64,000 nt of DNA from Dimorphilus gyrociliatus. Lineage: Eukaryota > Annelida > Polychaeta > Dinophilidae. The stretch is taken from assembly GCA_904063045.1 (NCBI GenBank), contig CAJFCJ010000019.1, forward strand, positions 2,309,700 to 2,373,699, written 5' to 3'. A model generated the notes under the pieces. The model ran no database searches. It saw only the letters and a program-made list of their open reading frames with translations, and was not told the DNA's origin. The position numbers were made by a program, and so were the translations under genes. Positions 9,383-23,615 of this stretch are shown here, in pieces; the first letter of the stretch is position 1, and each line of letters opens with the position of its first letter.

Positions 9383-12300
9383 TCAATTATCGACATTACC
9401 ATTCCAGTCTTCTCTATCAGCAATATCCAATGACTGTAAAAATTCTGACATCGTTTGCACCGGTAAATCTGTAAAAGAGGAATGAACAAATATTACCAAT
9501 ATTAGTACATTAAAATTTTATCTTAGTCTTACTCTCGCCTTCCATGCATTCAAGCATGGTTTTTGCAATTGGTCTTAAACTCTCAGCCTCTGGTTTCTCG
9601 GCAAGGATTAAGTGTACAGAATTAGCTAACTGTTTCGATAGATATCTCGCGCAATCAATAATTTGTGTGAGTCTCCAGGAAATTCTATCTCTCTTTTTCA
9701 AATTTTTCTGAGCTCCAACGTCTGTACGCTCATCAGAACGCTGAATTCGTAACTTTTTAGATTTTCTCTTCACTGTATCCTCAAGCCACCTGATACAAGC
9801 CTGAGCTGATTTGTCAGTCATTTTCATTTCATCAAGGAGATCCAAAGCAGCCAAGGGAACAATAATCATTACGGCTGGTTGTTTCCATACTTTTTCGACA
9901 TCAGCCTGACGTTCTAACAATGTTCGACCGTCAATAACAGCATACAAAGGTTTGTTGGCTGAATTCGCAGAAATATCAGATTTAGAGTCTGCATCAATTG
10001 CTTTGAGACGGAGTTGAGCCATATCTTTCATAAGCCGTTCTCGTCTAGCCTCTTCAGCCGCTTTCCGTAAATCATTGGCAGCAGTTGAACAGCGATACGA
10101 TTCGCCGTCATATTTAATTGGTGCAGTTGGTTTAAGATTAGCAACTGATTGAGCAAAATTATGCAATGCCGATAAACGAAGGATAGTTTCTTCTTCGTCA
10201 TTTATTCGTCTACATTCAAAATTTAAGTTAGCTTCTAACTTTTGAAAAGGAGCAAATCCCCTTATAAGTATATTCTCCGTTAAAGGAATATTCTGTGATC
10301 CATTTGTAATTCTATCGAATTCTTTAGCCACACGATCTCCATGGCCAATAGCTATTTAAATAAATAATAATTAATAATTACAATAGATTTATAGCAATAT
10401 TATGATTATAATAATGTTATGGACAATTAATCGATTTACCTTCATTATGTAATTCTAAATGATTAGGAATGAAGTTAAGAAGCATACATATTCTTTGCCA
10501 AAGAGATTGCGATGAATCCGAGCATGTATGAACAAGCACCTCTTTGTTCTCTTTAAGCCAAATACAATATATTTGAATTGACATAAGAAGTCCTTCATCC
10601 TTAATAATTTGTAAAACTCTCTCTAATCGTAGTTTTGATTTTTCCAATCTATATATTAAGATAGCAAAAGTAGAAAAATAATTGTAATTTTAATGAGAAA
10701 CGGTTATTAAAGTGATTCTTACGCAGATTCCTCTTCATCGTCACCATCATCCGATCGAGCATCAGAAGTTTCTTTTATATAAAGTTAGATAAAAAAGCAT
10801 ATTTCAAATTTAATTAATTAAAATATGGCTAATAAATGTTAATTCTCACCTGTATCAGTTTGTATTGCACTTGCTTCAGTATCAGTGTCGAATTGGAATG
10901 TAGCTATTTTATTCGTTATTTCGTCTACATGCTGGCTTTCTGCCGTTTTCTCAAATCCTAAAACATCATTTATACATTTATTTTAGGAAATGTGCCCTCT
11001 TCACTTTTTGAAAAATGATCCATTAAATTCAATTAATTTAATTATTTATATCAAATAATATTTTTAGGAAATTAGTATGGCTAATCGGGCACTTATTGAT
11101 AATAGGGGAAATGCGTTAAGAAGCAAATGATTAAAAAACGAACCGGGTGGTGGCTTAACGAATTTTTTACCATCAACAATACCCGGATATAAGACAGAAT
11201 TTTCTGACATTTGCCGTATAAAGTGCGGTAGCTGGGTCATATACCGTTCGGATACGTTTTCTTCTTTTACAGTAGTTAAGTCAGATGAAACGGCTGCATT
11301 AATCGAACTGAAATTTTAATTTATATTGAGAATGAGTATGAAGACGTTGAATAAATAATATTAGTATAATTGGGAAACCTGCTAAAGCTGCCAGACAGTC
11401 CTGGGTTTAACCAGCTCCGATCTTGAGATATCATTAACTTATCAGCCTCTTCGTCGCTTTCCCCCTCAGACGGAGAATTTCTCAAAAACGAGCCCTCGGT
11501 ATCCGATTGACTGCTACTTATTTGTAATTCATTCTCTCCTTGGCCACCCTCGCTTAAGTCAGATCCATCGCTAGCACCGGAAACAGTGTTGCTTGACTCA
11601 GAACTAGATGATCGTTTTCTTCGTCTTCTACGTTGTCTTTTGCGTTGAACTGGCGTAGATTTTTCGCTATCTTCTCGACGTTCAAACGACTCCAAATTTA
11701 ACACACTCTCAGCAGCTGTTTATTGTGCTTCACTTAAGTAAGACAATTAAATATATAACTAATCTACTTACGAGTAGTACTCCCGGAAAGAGTAAAAATT
11801 GAAGGTTCCTCTAAATCTTGTAAAGCTTCTTGCAAACGTATAATGACTTGTTGTATTAGAATTGAAAAAAAAGCTAAACTGAAGGCAACAGCGGCGGGAA
11901 CAAGCTCTGAATTGTCTGTGAAAAACATAAAAATTACAATTCCATTATAGAATATAGAAGAAAATTTTTTGACTTACTTTGTTTCTTCAATAAATAAACA
12001 GACGCTAAACACATAACAGATACTTTAAATAACAAATCATTGTTCAAACCATCGAGGACGCCTTCTCTACTCTGATGTGAAGATCCGTGATACATACAAG
12101 CCTTAAAATCAGTTAAAACACTCTGACAGGTGGCATTTAATTCTTTTAAATCCTTTTCGCCCTTGTTTCGAGAGATTCCATTTACTTTACCATGTAAAAG
12201 TTGCATTACTTGTATGAAATTTATTATAAATCGACGAGCATCTCTGCAACGCTGAGCACTAGTCCCTAGATCACGTCCGTTTAGCACATCGAGTTCTTTG

Positions 12301-13335
12301 AATCGTTTAAAATTTTTATCAAATACTCTCTCTAGGTTTCCTTCCGCTGCTGACGTCAGAGGAGCAATGCTACTTAAGCTATGGGGTTAGGATAAATCTT
12401 CATTACTAGTATGCAAAAGAATTAATAGTTTTGTTATACCATCTCAAATAATGATAAACAGAATCAATGTTGTATCTGGACCCATCTAATAAGGTTCCAA
12501 TCTGGTTATGAGGATGCCCATTTTCAGGAAAAGCATTAAACGCTTGTAAATAAAATCGATGGGACAACAAGGCCGCTTGATCACCTTCGAAATCAACTTG
12601 ATAGCGAGCTATATCGCCCAAATACACTAGGCATCTATGGGCAGCCAATCTGGCCCAAGATATAACCTTATTATCAATCTCATTATTTTTTAATTGGTGA
12701 GGTTTCCTATGACACTTTGGCTCTTCTATGGCTGGTAAGTCAATAGAATTGTAGACCTTAATGTCGTATTTGTTTTGCAATTCAAACAACAGGTAAGTAT
12801 AATAGCCTATTGCGGAATCTAGATGGGTTCTATAAGCAGCCTCAAGATCGGTATATGGTTTCATATGCTGCAAGTTAAATAAAATATTAAATAAATACGT
12901 GAAAACAGAAAGATTTTAGCATACCTTTCGATTTTGCTTTACTATTTGAATGACATCGTAAAAAACTTTTCTCCACAGTAACTCCTCTGCTTTGCGGCCA
13001 TATTCATACGGATTATAAACAAAGAACAATTTTTCACAATAGTCTTGTAGCCTATATTGAGGAATGTGTTTAAACGTAATAAAGGCAGTGGACCAATAAT
13101 GAATAATAGATAATCTCTTACTTTCTCCTTAGAAATACGCTTTCCGTTAAGAAAACATCTCTATAGTTTCTTTTTGTTTTATTTATTTTATCTAGTTTTT
13201 TCGACAGTTCAACGGCATTCCTGAAATATATGTTTATTAAAGATTAAAAATAACCACTGAAAAAAATTACCGATATATAGTCTTTGCCTTGTCACTATCG
13301 AATGTAGATTCAGACTTAGCTGAGGATGTGATCAT
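9383..13335 (-). CDS. SMG5: SMG5-like nonsense-mediated mRNA decay factor
   Basis: Adaptor that binds phosphorylated UPF1 together with SMG7 and recruits decay enzymes. About 11 exons run from the ATG at 13335 to the TGA at 9383. The N-terminal half is the 14-3-3-like/TPR module: YEYGRKAEELLWRKVFYDVI, then RCLVYLGDIARYQVDFEGD and GHPHNQIGTLL. The middle (about 11320-11700) is a disordered Ser/Arg and Asp/Glu-rich linker with RKRQRRRRRKRSSSSESS. The C-terminal part (9510-10050) is a PIN domain, LYAVIDGRTLL, IIVPLAALDLLDEM, ACIRWLEDTVKRKSKKLRIQ, matching the IVIIPRTVIDGLDLL and GIRYLEAEFKKG segments of SMG5. As in SMG5, the first Asp is kept but the other catalytic acidic residues of the SMG6 nuclease are not evident, so it is probably inactive. 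The last exon ends near TMSEFLQSLDIAD. Divergent from WASHC1. Confidence 0.85.
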
Positions 13336-13729
13336 AATCACCAATTGTTAACATAAAAATATATATGCGATTTTCATTAAATTTTTGAGATACCCATGTT
13401 GTTCTGAAAGGTAAACGTTAAAAAAGAACAATTATAACCCGAAACATTGTTTTCTTCCGCCATCTTTAGGATAAAACTCACGTGATCAAGAGTTACCATT
13501 ATAAACTGGTTATTGAATTTTGCCACTAAGAAGAAATCATATTCTTTCAGAATAATATTTCCGAGAAATTATCTCTTAATAGGTTCTTTTTATTATTAAA
13601 CTATCTTCGGAATAGATGAGAGAATTGTAAATATCAACTTTGAATTATTTAAATTTTAATGTAAAATAATAATTCAACAGAGCGATATTGCAGAGTTTTT
13701 AGGAACACCCACCAAAATATTTTTTCGAA
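13336..13729. promoter_or_regulatory. divergent promoter region, SMG5 and WASHC1
   Basis: A 394-nt AT-rich spacer between two head-to-head housekeeping genes. No specific element recognised. Confidence 0.4.
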
Positions 13730-15303
13730 ATGAATGGTAAAACTTTCTCTGTGCCCATTGTTCACTCCGAACTACGGCGTGAAGAAATGATGCAACAAGT
13801 GGCAAGTGTTCTAGACTACGTGGATAAAGTATCTGAAAGTATCTTTGCGTCGATTACAAGTAAAATAACAGAGAGTCGTGAAAAATTACAAGCAATTAAT
13901 AGACGAGTTGATGTCGCTCAGGCTAAAATTGAAAAGATCAGGGGCTCAAGGAATGCTACAACAATATTTGCTACTTCCAAGTATCCAAAAGATGGAGAAG
14001 TAGACTTTTATAAATGTATGAATAACGAATTAAACCAAACTTTGTGTAGCTATAAGTATAAAACTGAGAGCGATCTTGAAAAATTTGAAGATGCTTCTCT
14101 AGTCGCTATGAAACAGTTTTTTAATGTTAAGGTACGCCTAAAGAAAGATAAAGAAAACTCCGAAGGAGGTCTTGGAAGACTTCCCCAGAATATTCAATCT
14201 GTTTCTTCCTTGCTTTTGTTCAATACTTCAGAAAATCCATACAAACAATACATAACACTAGATCCTCTTGGAGTTGTTAAAAAAATACGAAAGGAGCAAA
14301 ATGACGATGATAAAGATCAAATGGATGAAGCACCCCAAACCATAAGCAATAAAGAGGAACTAGAAAGAAACAGTCAAGAAATTGAAAAATATCGTCCAGT
14401 TTATGAACAAGTCCCAGATATAACCGTTCCAGATAATCTTCCAGACTTACTTAATATAGCTGATAATCTTACTTATAACGATACAGTTGACTTGTCTGAA
14501 GCGATTGTACCGTCAGCTCTGCCAGATTTGCCTGCAATTGATAATTCTACTCCTTTACCGGAAAGTCCAAGTCTTGATCAGAAAGAGGAAGTCCTATCAC
14601 AACCTCCTCCTCCTCCTCCAACGTCTGCTCCGCCTCCACCCCCACCGCCACCTCCGCCACCGCCTCCACCAGCAGAAGCCCCAACTGGTAAGTTAATTTC
14701 TTTGATATTGGTTAAGAACGTTTCATTCCTCCAATTGAAACAAGGTCCAATAGCAATTAATATAACAACTAAATCATTCCTAAAGTATACTAATTAATTA
14801 GAGCTGAATTGTTAATTATATATTAGGTAGCTGGGATTATTTTATGATTACAAGAGGTCATGCAAATAAAGAATTTATATTAATTTTGTTTGTTTAAAGC
14901 AGAAATATTAGTTATTAAACTTCTTAGTAACTGAGTAATGGAAAATTTTGTTTAATACAAAATCTTTTAATTTTTAGCATCCGAAACAGTTCCTGTTGCT
15001 CCACAACCATCAAATTTGCCTACTATATCTACAGAGACAAGTCAAGATAATAAGGAGTCTGTAGCTGACAACCAACCAGATAACAGTAGAGCAAGTTTAA
15101 TGTCAGCTATAAGAGAGGCAGGTGGCTCAAAAACCTTAAAGCCGTCAAAGCAAAGGGAAATTCGCAAAAAAGAACAAAAGAAGAATGATCCAGAGCCTCA
15201 AGATCTTATGTCAAGTTTACATTCACTATTAAATTTAAGGCGAAAGGCTGTTGCAGACAAACGTGAGGCAAATGGAGCTGAAGACGATGAGTGGGATGAT
15301 TAA
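13730..15303 (+). CDS. WASHC1: WASH complex subunit 1
   Basis: Arp2/3 activator on endosomes, part of the pentameric WASH complex that drives retromer-dependent sorting. Two exons (13730-14687 and 14978-15303) give 427 aa, close to the human 465. The N-terminal WAHD1 region has SVPIVHSELRREE, VAQAKIEKIRGSRNATTIF and GLGRLPQNIQSVSSLLLFNT, all closely matching human WASH. A proline-rich stretch (about residues 285-318) contains 15 consecutive prolines. The C-terminal VCA module has the WH2-like RASLMSAIREAGG, a basic central region and an acidic tail with a lone tryptophan, DDEWDD, that would bind Arp2/3. The intron separates the polyproline segment from VCA. Divergent from SMG5. Confidence 0.95.
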
Positions 15304-16186
15304 AGTGATATATGCAAAAAAATAAATAAATTCGTTATTATTATACAGTCATTTTTTTGACATGTTAACACACTTTTTTTACTTAGTAGAGACCTTGCTC
15401 TCATTAACTGACTTGATGGGGAATTTCCATCAGTAAGAAACTTAATTACCTTCAGGGCTATTCTAAATATATCGTTAAGAGAATGAACTTATTCTTATGG
15501 TGTGAATTGGGGTTGAGACACTTTTTAGTGTATATTACTTTCAAGGCCAGATTGTATTGAGGTCATTGCGCAAATTTGCATTCCTGCAAAAAGTCATTTA
15601 ATTTGATTGATTGATGTTTGTACTTGACTGATAATTTAGGCTTTTCAAGTTAGGTAAAAATGTGTCACAATCCAAGGTTAACAGAGTTTTGAATTGATTA
15701 ATTCAACGAAATTAGTGTACTCACTTTTGATGCAGACCTTGTACTTGCCTAACCTCGACATCTTTTTTCAAGAGTATTAGTCGATTACAGGGACATTTTG
15801 TTACAAATGAAAAGAATTAGGAAGAAGATAAAATGGAAACAGTCATTACATGAAAAGATAAATTTTGCTCAAAAATATATCAACACCCGTTGTGTATTTA
15901 ACCACCTTAGAATGAAAAACACAAAATAAATATCATAAGAAAAATAGTAAGTTCATCCAAAAGTGGAAAAAGAGATAACATCAAATCCAGATAAAATACT
16001 ATCTAGTTAAATGTTAGAATAAAAAAAAAAAGTTTCAATCTTTACAAAGCTGAGAGAAACTTTGTCAAAAAGAAAATAAGAATAGCAAACAAACTTTATT
16101 TCACAAATTGAATATTGTTTGATTTTTTTAAAGAACTTTTAAGTGAAAGTGTATGAATGTTAGATGCAACTATATTCATACGACAT

Positions 16187-16223
<37 letters not shown>

Positions 16224-17068
16224 TATTTAAGAATTATAAACTAATTGCACTTTGCTCTATAAACAGAATCATAGAAGCAATTTTCCATTTAGCTCTTTTT
16301 TTTTCCCTGTTCGCTTTTGTATCATGTAGTTTATGTATATACAATTGCAGAGGAAATTGTTCATACCAAGATTATTTTTAAACGAATATTATCTATTTTG
16401 ACATGTAATTTTCCACAAATATAGCAGATATTTTGTGAACAACGTATATCGAACTAGATAAAATCCTCTTTTATAATAATCAATTTTTTTCAAACAAAAC
16501 TATGCCGGTTATCCTTTAAAATAATATCTGGTATGGAAAATTTCTCCTGCCGTTATATTGTACATATTAAATTTTTTTGAAACACATTTTCGTTTATCCT
16601 TTTCCCATTGCAAATTCAGTTCGATTGAATAGAGCCGTTTGATTCATTCTAAGGATTAAATAGATAAAATTAATAGCTTTATATAATGAATAATAGATTA
16701 TCTTATTAAAAGAAATGAGCATAGTCTAAAATAAAAAAAAGAAGCTACTATTATACCTTTTTACAGTATATACTTGAAAAAATAAATAAATAAATAGATA
16801 TATAAACTATATATGAACAGAAAATCTAACATTTAGCAAGCAAAAATGAAAATACAAATTGAATATATTTGTAAAAAAAACAAAGGTAAAAGGAAAATAC
16901 ATATTATAAAAGTTTTGATTAATCTTACATTCCTTAACCGCACTTCATCTGTTAGTTTTGTTTGTTTATTTGTTTGTATTTTTTATTAATTGTGGCAAAG
17001 AAGAATCGATAGATTGATAGGAGAGGAGAGTAAAGAAAAGATATTAGTTTAAATCGATTACGGTATGA
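15304..17068. other. intergenic region with 3' UTRs and a TA microsatellite
   Basis: About 1.8 kb between the convergent WASHC1 and HIP1 genes. AT-rich; AATAAA occurs shortly after the WASHC1 stop (near 15322). A (TA)n tract lies at 16190-16221. No coding exon recognised on either strand. Confidence 0.5.
16190..16221. repeat. (TA)n microsatellite
   Basis: An uninterrupted run of about 16 TA dinucleotides in intergenic sequence. Confidence 0.9.
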
Positions 17069-20000
17069 TTATAAAAATAAGGAAATAGACGAAACACTTA
17101 CAATATCTTCAGCATCCCATCCTTCACTTTCACCAGCTAACTGATAATGGCGTTTTCTCAATTCTGCAAAGTGTATCCTCTCCTTTTCCAAGGCGCTTTC
17201 AAGTTCTAAAACTTTAACTTGACTATCCATTTCCAATCTGAAATGATATATACAAAAAACTCAATGAATTTTCAATTATATTGGAATAAATGCTAATGAA
17301 AGAAGGCTGATATGCCCCTCTTTTACCTTTTCGCTTGATGTAAGGTAATTTTTGAATAATCCATAAGACTCTCTTCAACTATTCTCTTAGAGCCGGACTT
17401 TGCACACGCTACCACTGTTCCAGTAGCCTTTGTAACACCCTTGCTGGCCTCTGATAATCGGCTCATGGCTTTGCTACCACTGGAAGCCTTAACCTTTGAG
17501 GCGACGACAAGTTGTGTTGTTGATGCTGCTATTTCTTGAGAGCAAACAATAAGTTTCTCTAACTTAGCTTGTCCCTGAACGACTTTGTCAGCTGAATCTA
17601 CTAATGCATTTGCAGCCCAGCCTACTGCCTTAGCACCCGATAATAAGCCTTCTGTCCATCTATGATGTTTCTTATAAAACTCTTTAGCACTAGTAGATCC
17701 TCGACCTTGCTCGACTATCTCATCTTGAAGATCCTTTGAGCGTTCCACCAATATTTTAATGGCAAGCATCAAATCGGTGCACGAACCAAGAACAGATTCG
17801 TTTACTTCTAGTTCAACACCCTTATTCTTCGCTCTCGCAGCATCCATTATATCTTGTATTTTATTCGACGCCGCTTCAATTTGAGCGGACATTTCCGACA
17901 TTTCCATATTGAGTAAATCAACAACTTCTTCCTTTTGAATATCTTCAACTTTCGGAACTAAATTATTAGCTAATGATAATAATTTGTCAAGATCTTCCTT
18001 TAACAAATCTATTGAATCGTTCCATTTATCAACACTATCCGTTAATAAGTTATTTAGTAGACATACAGCACTGTCTGAACACTTCTTAGAAATGAAAACA
18101 AGCTGCTCTCCTTGTTCAATTGGCGTTGTATTAGAAGTACATTTGCTAAAAATAATAATTTCACTGATTTGATTGGCAAGAGAAATAAACTGTTCCATTA
18201 TTTTTGGCGTAATTGAGTCTTCGTCATGTTTTAAGCCTCTGACAATATTTTTAATTTCTTGAACAACTCTAACAGTTGGTTCGATTATATGTATAAGAAA
18301 TTCAGCATTACTCGTACACGAGGTCATTGCCTGATGTTCTGCAATAGTTTTTGACTCTTCAATCTCTAGTTTAGACTTATTTGAGACTACTAGAAATAAA
18401 TTATGGCGATTTATTTTAATTTCATTTAATAGTTTATCTCTTGTTAAGTTTAGTTCTTCCTTTTCTTTTTCAAAGAAACTCTGCTGTTGTTCCCCTTGAT
18501 TTTGGACCCTGTTTAGATCGGATTTTATTCTTTCAATTTTATTTCTTTCATCGTTTATTTCCATCCTTAGCATATCTGCCTCGCTACGCCTCTGTTCTAT
18601 TTCGGATTTTAATCTTTCGGCATTAAGTTTATCATCTTCCTTTTCTCTGGTAAGAACGTCGTTTTCGATCTTTAACTTTTCTAAATCGCTTTCAATTTGA
18701 TTAACATAATCTAATTTCGATGCTAACTCTTCGGCTCTAACGGACGTTGATTGAACAAGTGTATCTTTCGCCATATTGGCTTCGTGCAATGAAATTCTTA
18801 AACTCTTCTCTTGTCTTAATAGATCGGCGTGTTTATCTGTAAGAGAATTATACATTTCTCGTAGTTTATTGAATTTTTCGACTTGTAGACGGCTTGACTT
18901 TTCTGCCGACTGTAGCCTCTCCAAAAGCTCTTGTTTTGACTGTTCATTCGTTGCTTGAGATTTAACAACATTCTTTAACCCTTCATTTTCTTCGCAAGTT
19001 TGTCTAGCTATCATTTTTAATTCTTCAACTTCCTGTTCTAAATCTCTAATTCTACTATTTTGAGATTCTTGTATCATTTCCGATTCTCGTCGTGTAAAAT
19101 CAATTTCCGCATTTGACTCTTTTACTTTCCTGCGTAATGACTCTAAAATTACATCTCTTTCGTCAGGTACAGGGGCTTTTTGAACAGGTGCCGGTGATGG
19201 AGGTGGAGGTTCATTAGCAAGTGCCTCAGTTGTATCGATAAGGATGCCTTCCATTTGTTCTGGTTCTGGAGGTTGCGATTCCACAATAGCCACAGGTTTT
19301 TGATGATCAGTTATTTCGGAAGCAATTAGAAAATTTGGTGCTCTCTTTGAAATTTCATCACAAAAGAACTCAATAGTAATAAAGAAATATTATATTAATT
19401 ACTTACGTCTGGCAATTGAGGTAACTTGATAAGATTTTTGAAATAAATTAAATTTGATGATTTTTTATAAAACTCCTTTAATCTATAAATAATAAAAAAT
19501 ATATAATAAAAATATATAACAATTCTGATTTACTTGAAAAATGATAAACCTACTTCTCATACTGATGTTGAAATCTCCTTCGATGTCCGGAAAGTGTATC
19601 GGATGGTAAACCTATATAAAAATTAAAATATATTATAGATGGTGTTCAAGAGGAAAGCCTGAATAATTCGTAGTTAAAGAACAAGTAAAAACTGATTGTA
19701 CTTGTGTTTCTTGATAACATTTAGTTTTTGCTACAACTCAAACAAATGAAGCTAGTGTACTATATATACCTTCAAGAAATGAAGATATTTATATATAGAT
19801 ATATAAACCAATATATATATAATTGCTGTATTAAACAACATTATCTCTTGCAAGTCATTTATACACAAAAATAGCATTCCGTGCAAAAACAGACTGTCGT
19901 AATATTTCAATTTTATCACTATCCCTATTCTCGATTTCCACTTAGCCCTGTTATTACTATTTTTGTAGGACTAAATTATTTTATCTGGTAAAATCACACT

Positions 20001-22590
20001 TTCCTTGTCTCAACAAAAATAATAAAATACTAGTACGGGCTTTTTTACTCATTTAAGGCATATCTTTGGCAATGACTCATCTATAAGAAATTTCATATAC
20101 TGTATATATATATATTAGTATACTGTATAAATTTATATCTATATATGTAAATTATATTAAGTACAGTATAAGCGAAGGGTTAAAAATGTTTTTATTTTTC
20201 TCTTCTTATTCTTAATGATCTTAAATTTTTCTGTCAATAAAACAGTAATAGAAAAATAAAAACAAATAAAATCACTTGATAGGGAATTATATAATATTGA
20301 AAAAAAATGAAAGGTAAAAGGGAAGGCGAGAGGATGGAAAGGCTATTGACCGATAACCAATTTCACTATTTAACAAATTATATAGTAATATCGTATTAGA
20401 TGGCAAAGCAAAGAGTTTTTTTTTTCTATTAAATATTCTCCACCTTTAATGGGTTAAAATCAAATTACGGAAGAAAATCAAAGTAATCTATACTCTCCCC
20501 TCTTTTAATATTTTCAATAAAAAAGAATGATTTCTAATTCTTTTTTTTTTTATTTACTTACCATCCTTGATCACTGCATATTTTAAAATTATATATAATC
20601 TTAATTATTCAATTTTATATGTTAATATTATAATAATACATAGATTATTTAATTAATAAATTTTAAGGAATTAAACTGCTTCCTTTAGAAAGTTAATAAC
20701 ATTGATAACAACTTATGTTGATAAGAGACGTGAACGACAAGATCGAATAAATAACTTTACAATAATTAATTGTTTTTTTTTTTCATTTTACTTCCTTCAA
20801 CATCATATAATAACTAATAATTAAAATGTATAACAATCCCGTTTTTCTTAACTCGTACAACTACTTACCACTAGACTCGTTATCCGCATTATATTCGCTT
20901 TGAATTTGTAATAGAAGTCCTATGTTTACAAAAGTTTTTAACTATTTTTTTTTTGTTTTTTAACAAAAATATTTCATTCAACACTCGAAAATTGAAAAGT
21001 TAACAGATTTATAATTTTTGTTTTTGGTAGAAATATGAAAAAAAATAACAAAAATAAACGAAACTTACTTGCGTGAAGATCAAACAGTAATTTTACTATA
21101 TAATCGTATAGTGGGCAGGAATCTTGAATACAGATGATAAGTGGGGCCAGTCTGCATTGACCATGTGCGGTCATAGAAGCAGCCCTGGACATATCAATGG
21201 AAGAGAAGACTTGTTTTTGTACCAAGAGTATACCATCCATATAATCTAACATGTCGACGCATAATTCGAAGCTGTTTGTACGAATAATCAAAATCAAATA
21301 TGGGTTGACAACTAATAACGCGCTCAACAAGCAAAGAAACTAATACATACTAATTATTGATATCTTTTTTACACATTTTATGCATTTCATCATCCTTAAT
21401 TTCCATATTGCCAGGAAATTTTTCATACTGTTAAAAACCAAAAGAAAAATGTAAATTTACTTATTAATAATCGAGTTAAAGAAGAATAAACTGTTTATTA
21501 AAAAAATATCGATTTTTTTTTCTCTCTATTAATAATAGAAACTTTCTTTTATCTTATCGCAAAATATTTTTTTTTATAGATTCAATGTTATATTAGAATA
21601 AAAAATGTAATTTTAAGGTATATAATTTATTTAATAATAAACTATTACCTACCTTTGCATGAAATTTTAACTTGACTGTCAATAAATGAACGTAATGATA
21701 GATTAATTTTCCGTAACCATCTTCTAAATGACTCCATAAACGACCTATATTTGATATCCAGTCGATATAGTGTATAGAATCTCTAACTGTTCTAGGAGAG
21801 AATCCCTCTCTTAAAACTTTATGTAGGACATGACAAAATTTCCAACAAGTGATTTGATTCCCTTGTAAATCCATACGCCTTGCTATATTCCAAAAGCGGA
21901 TGGCATTTTTTTCATGGAATGTTCCAACAATAAGAGCTTTAGGCAAGAGAAAGTTAAGGAGAACAAATAAACTTTAATTATACTAGATTAGTCTTTGCAT
22001 ATTGATAAATTAAAATAACAATAATCTTTATTAGTTATCCCTTGTACTACTTAGTTTAATGCTGAAAATATAGGTTACGATATTCCATTAAATAAAAACT
22101 AGTCCATTCTATATCAATCTACATTATTAAAAGCCCTTTAAAACGATAGAGTTTGATGGGGATACAAAAGATATATGATTAAATTTCAAATAAATTAACA
22201 AATTAACTTCATAATCAGCCGTCGTATCATCATAAAAAGTGCATTTTCCAGTGCAAAATTTCATTTTACGGTGAATTGATTATTCGAAAATATTTTTATA
22301 CTGTGAAAAAAGGATACAACGTATATGTTTTTCTTTAACTGGACACTCAATTGTATTGACAGCTTTGGTCATACTTTGCAGCTGCAAAATAAAATAGATA
22401 ATTATCTTCTCCTTTTATTATATACATGTTGCCTTATTTTTAATAAAAAACTCTAATATTAATGCTGATAAAGTAAAACAAAAATTACAAAAAATATAAA
22501 AACCTGATGCTTTTCGAAATTTTCCTTTTCTATTTCCAATGAATTTTTCCCTCTTTGGGAAATAACTCTTGGAATACCTATATTTTGCAT
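17069..22590 (-). CDS. huntingtin-interacting protein 1 family (HIP1/HIP1R/Sla2)
   Basis: Endocytic adaptor linking clathrin and phosphoinositides to F-actin. Exons run from the ATG at 22590 to a stop at 17069. The N-terminal ANTH domain includes VKEKHVRTLIVGTFHEK, CWKFCHVLHKVLREGF and GQCRLAPLIICIQDSC. Next come LPSDTLSGHRRRFQ, FKNLIKLPQLPD, a long coiled coil (18480-19170), then the THATCH/I-LWEQ actin-binding core with KLEVNE-like VELEVNESVLGSCTDLM, AKEFYKKHHRWTEGLLSGA and EIAASTTQLVVASKVKA. The protein ends shortly after HYQLAGESEGWDAEDI. A consensus donor, GTAAGT, follows that point, so an extra 3' exon beyond 17100 is possible; otherwise translation reads into a stop at 17069. One intron is large for this window (19612-21068). 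Confidence 0.92.
19612..21068 (-). other. large intron of the HIP1-family gene
   Basis: About 1.46 kb between the ANTH exon ending in LLFDLHA and the exon starting LPSDTLSGH. Most other introns here are 50-150 nt. Holds short TA-rich runs (near 19800 and 20105) and poly-A/T tracts. An exon-like stretch at 20886-20930 with a good GTAAGT donor breaks the frame if included. Confidence 0.6.
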
Positions 22591-23615
22591 TATTCTTTTT
22601 TACGATTGCCTTGCCCTCAAAACTCGATGTTTACTCATCAATAACTCTCAAGAAACTGATCCTATAGACAAATGAGATCTGTTTTTATTTACGAAAATAA
22701 TATTTAAATTTATTTACTACATTTATAATATATAGATTACATAAAAATAATTCTTGTTGGTAATTGTTATTTTATACGAAAATATCTTGACGACTTTGTA
22801 AATACACATGGTCATGTGACTGCTTACCTTTTATGGATTCAAATCTGGAGGATGTTTTAATCTTTAATATTCTAGACTAACCTGGAATAAAATTTTACTC
22901 AAAGATACTTAAAAATAAGCAATAAAACTTGAATGTGTAGTTCTTTGAACCAGAATATGTCAATTGCTCTCTCAATTGAAGCCTTTGTTTAATGTATATA
23001 AAGCATTTTAAAACACCACAACTAGTTTAATGAATTTATTACTCGCTAGCTACTAGTGAGTTGACCATCACTATTATATAAATATTAGTACATACATATA
23101 TATCTAATCCACATGACTAATTCAGTCCGCACTATATGAATAATATCCGAAGCCACTCTAGATAAGCTAAAGACTAATACAGTTTATTGGTTTGGTAACT
23201 AAAAAGCAAACGAAAAACTGCTTAGAAGGAAAATTTACCTGAATGGATTTAAAAATAAAGATCGTGTCTTATTTTCAATACGAAAGAGTGTTTCATTCTT
23301 TAAAAATAGCATGAAAAATTTTTGATGAAAGTATAAAATATTAAAAATTTAGAATTTTAATATTACACCTTTTATATTACTATTTTAAAGGTTTGATAGC
23401 TTGAATGGTCTTGAAATTGTATGATATAATAAATGTGATAATAAAAGGTCTAATCATATAGTTATATAATATATTTATATAAATATCAATATACTGTATA
23501 TACTGTATACAGGTGTGTAACACCATTTATTTCTTAGAGCTAAAAGTTAAAATCATAACAAAGTTAGAAACTAAATCAAATTGTCGTATTCTATTCTTTT
23601 CTTCCTAGTAAGTAA
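22591..23615. other. intergenic, no gene seen
   Basis: About 1 kb between the HIP1 start and the end of the downstream hexosaminidase cassette. AT-rich with TA-rich patches near 23090 and 23460-23510. No coding exon recognised. Confidence 0.5.

Noticed and set aside
20886-20930. Exon-like stretch with a strong GTAAGT donor in the HIP1 intron
   Set aside because: Including it between the flanking phase-1 exons shifts the frame or meets a stop; the direct join reads LLFDLHASLPSDTL as in the family.
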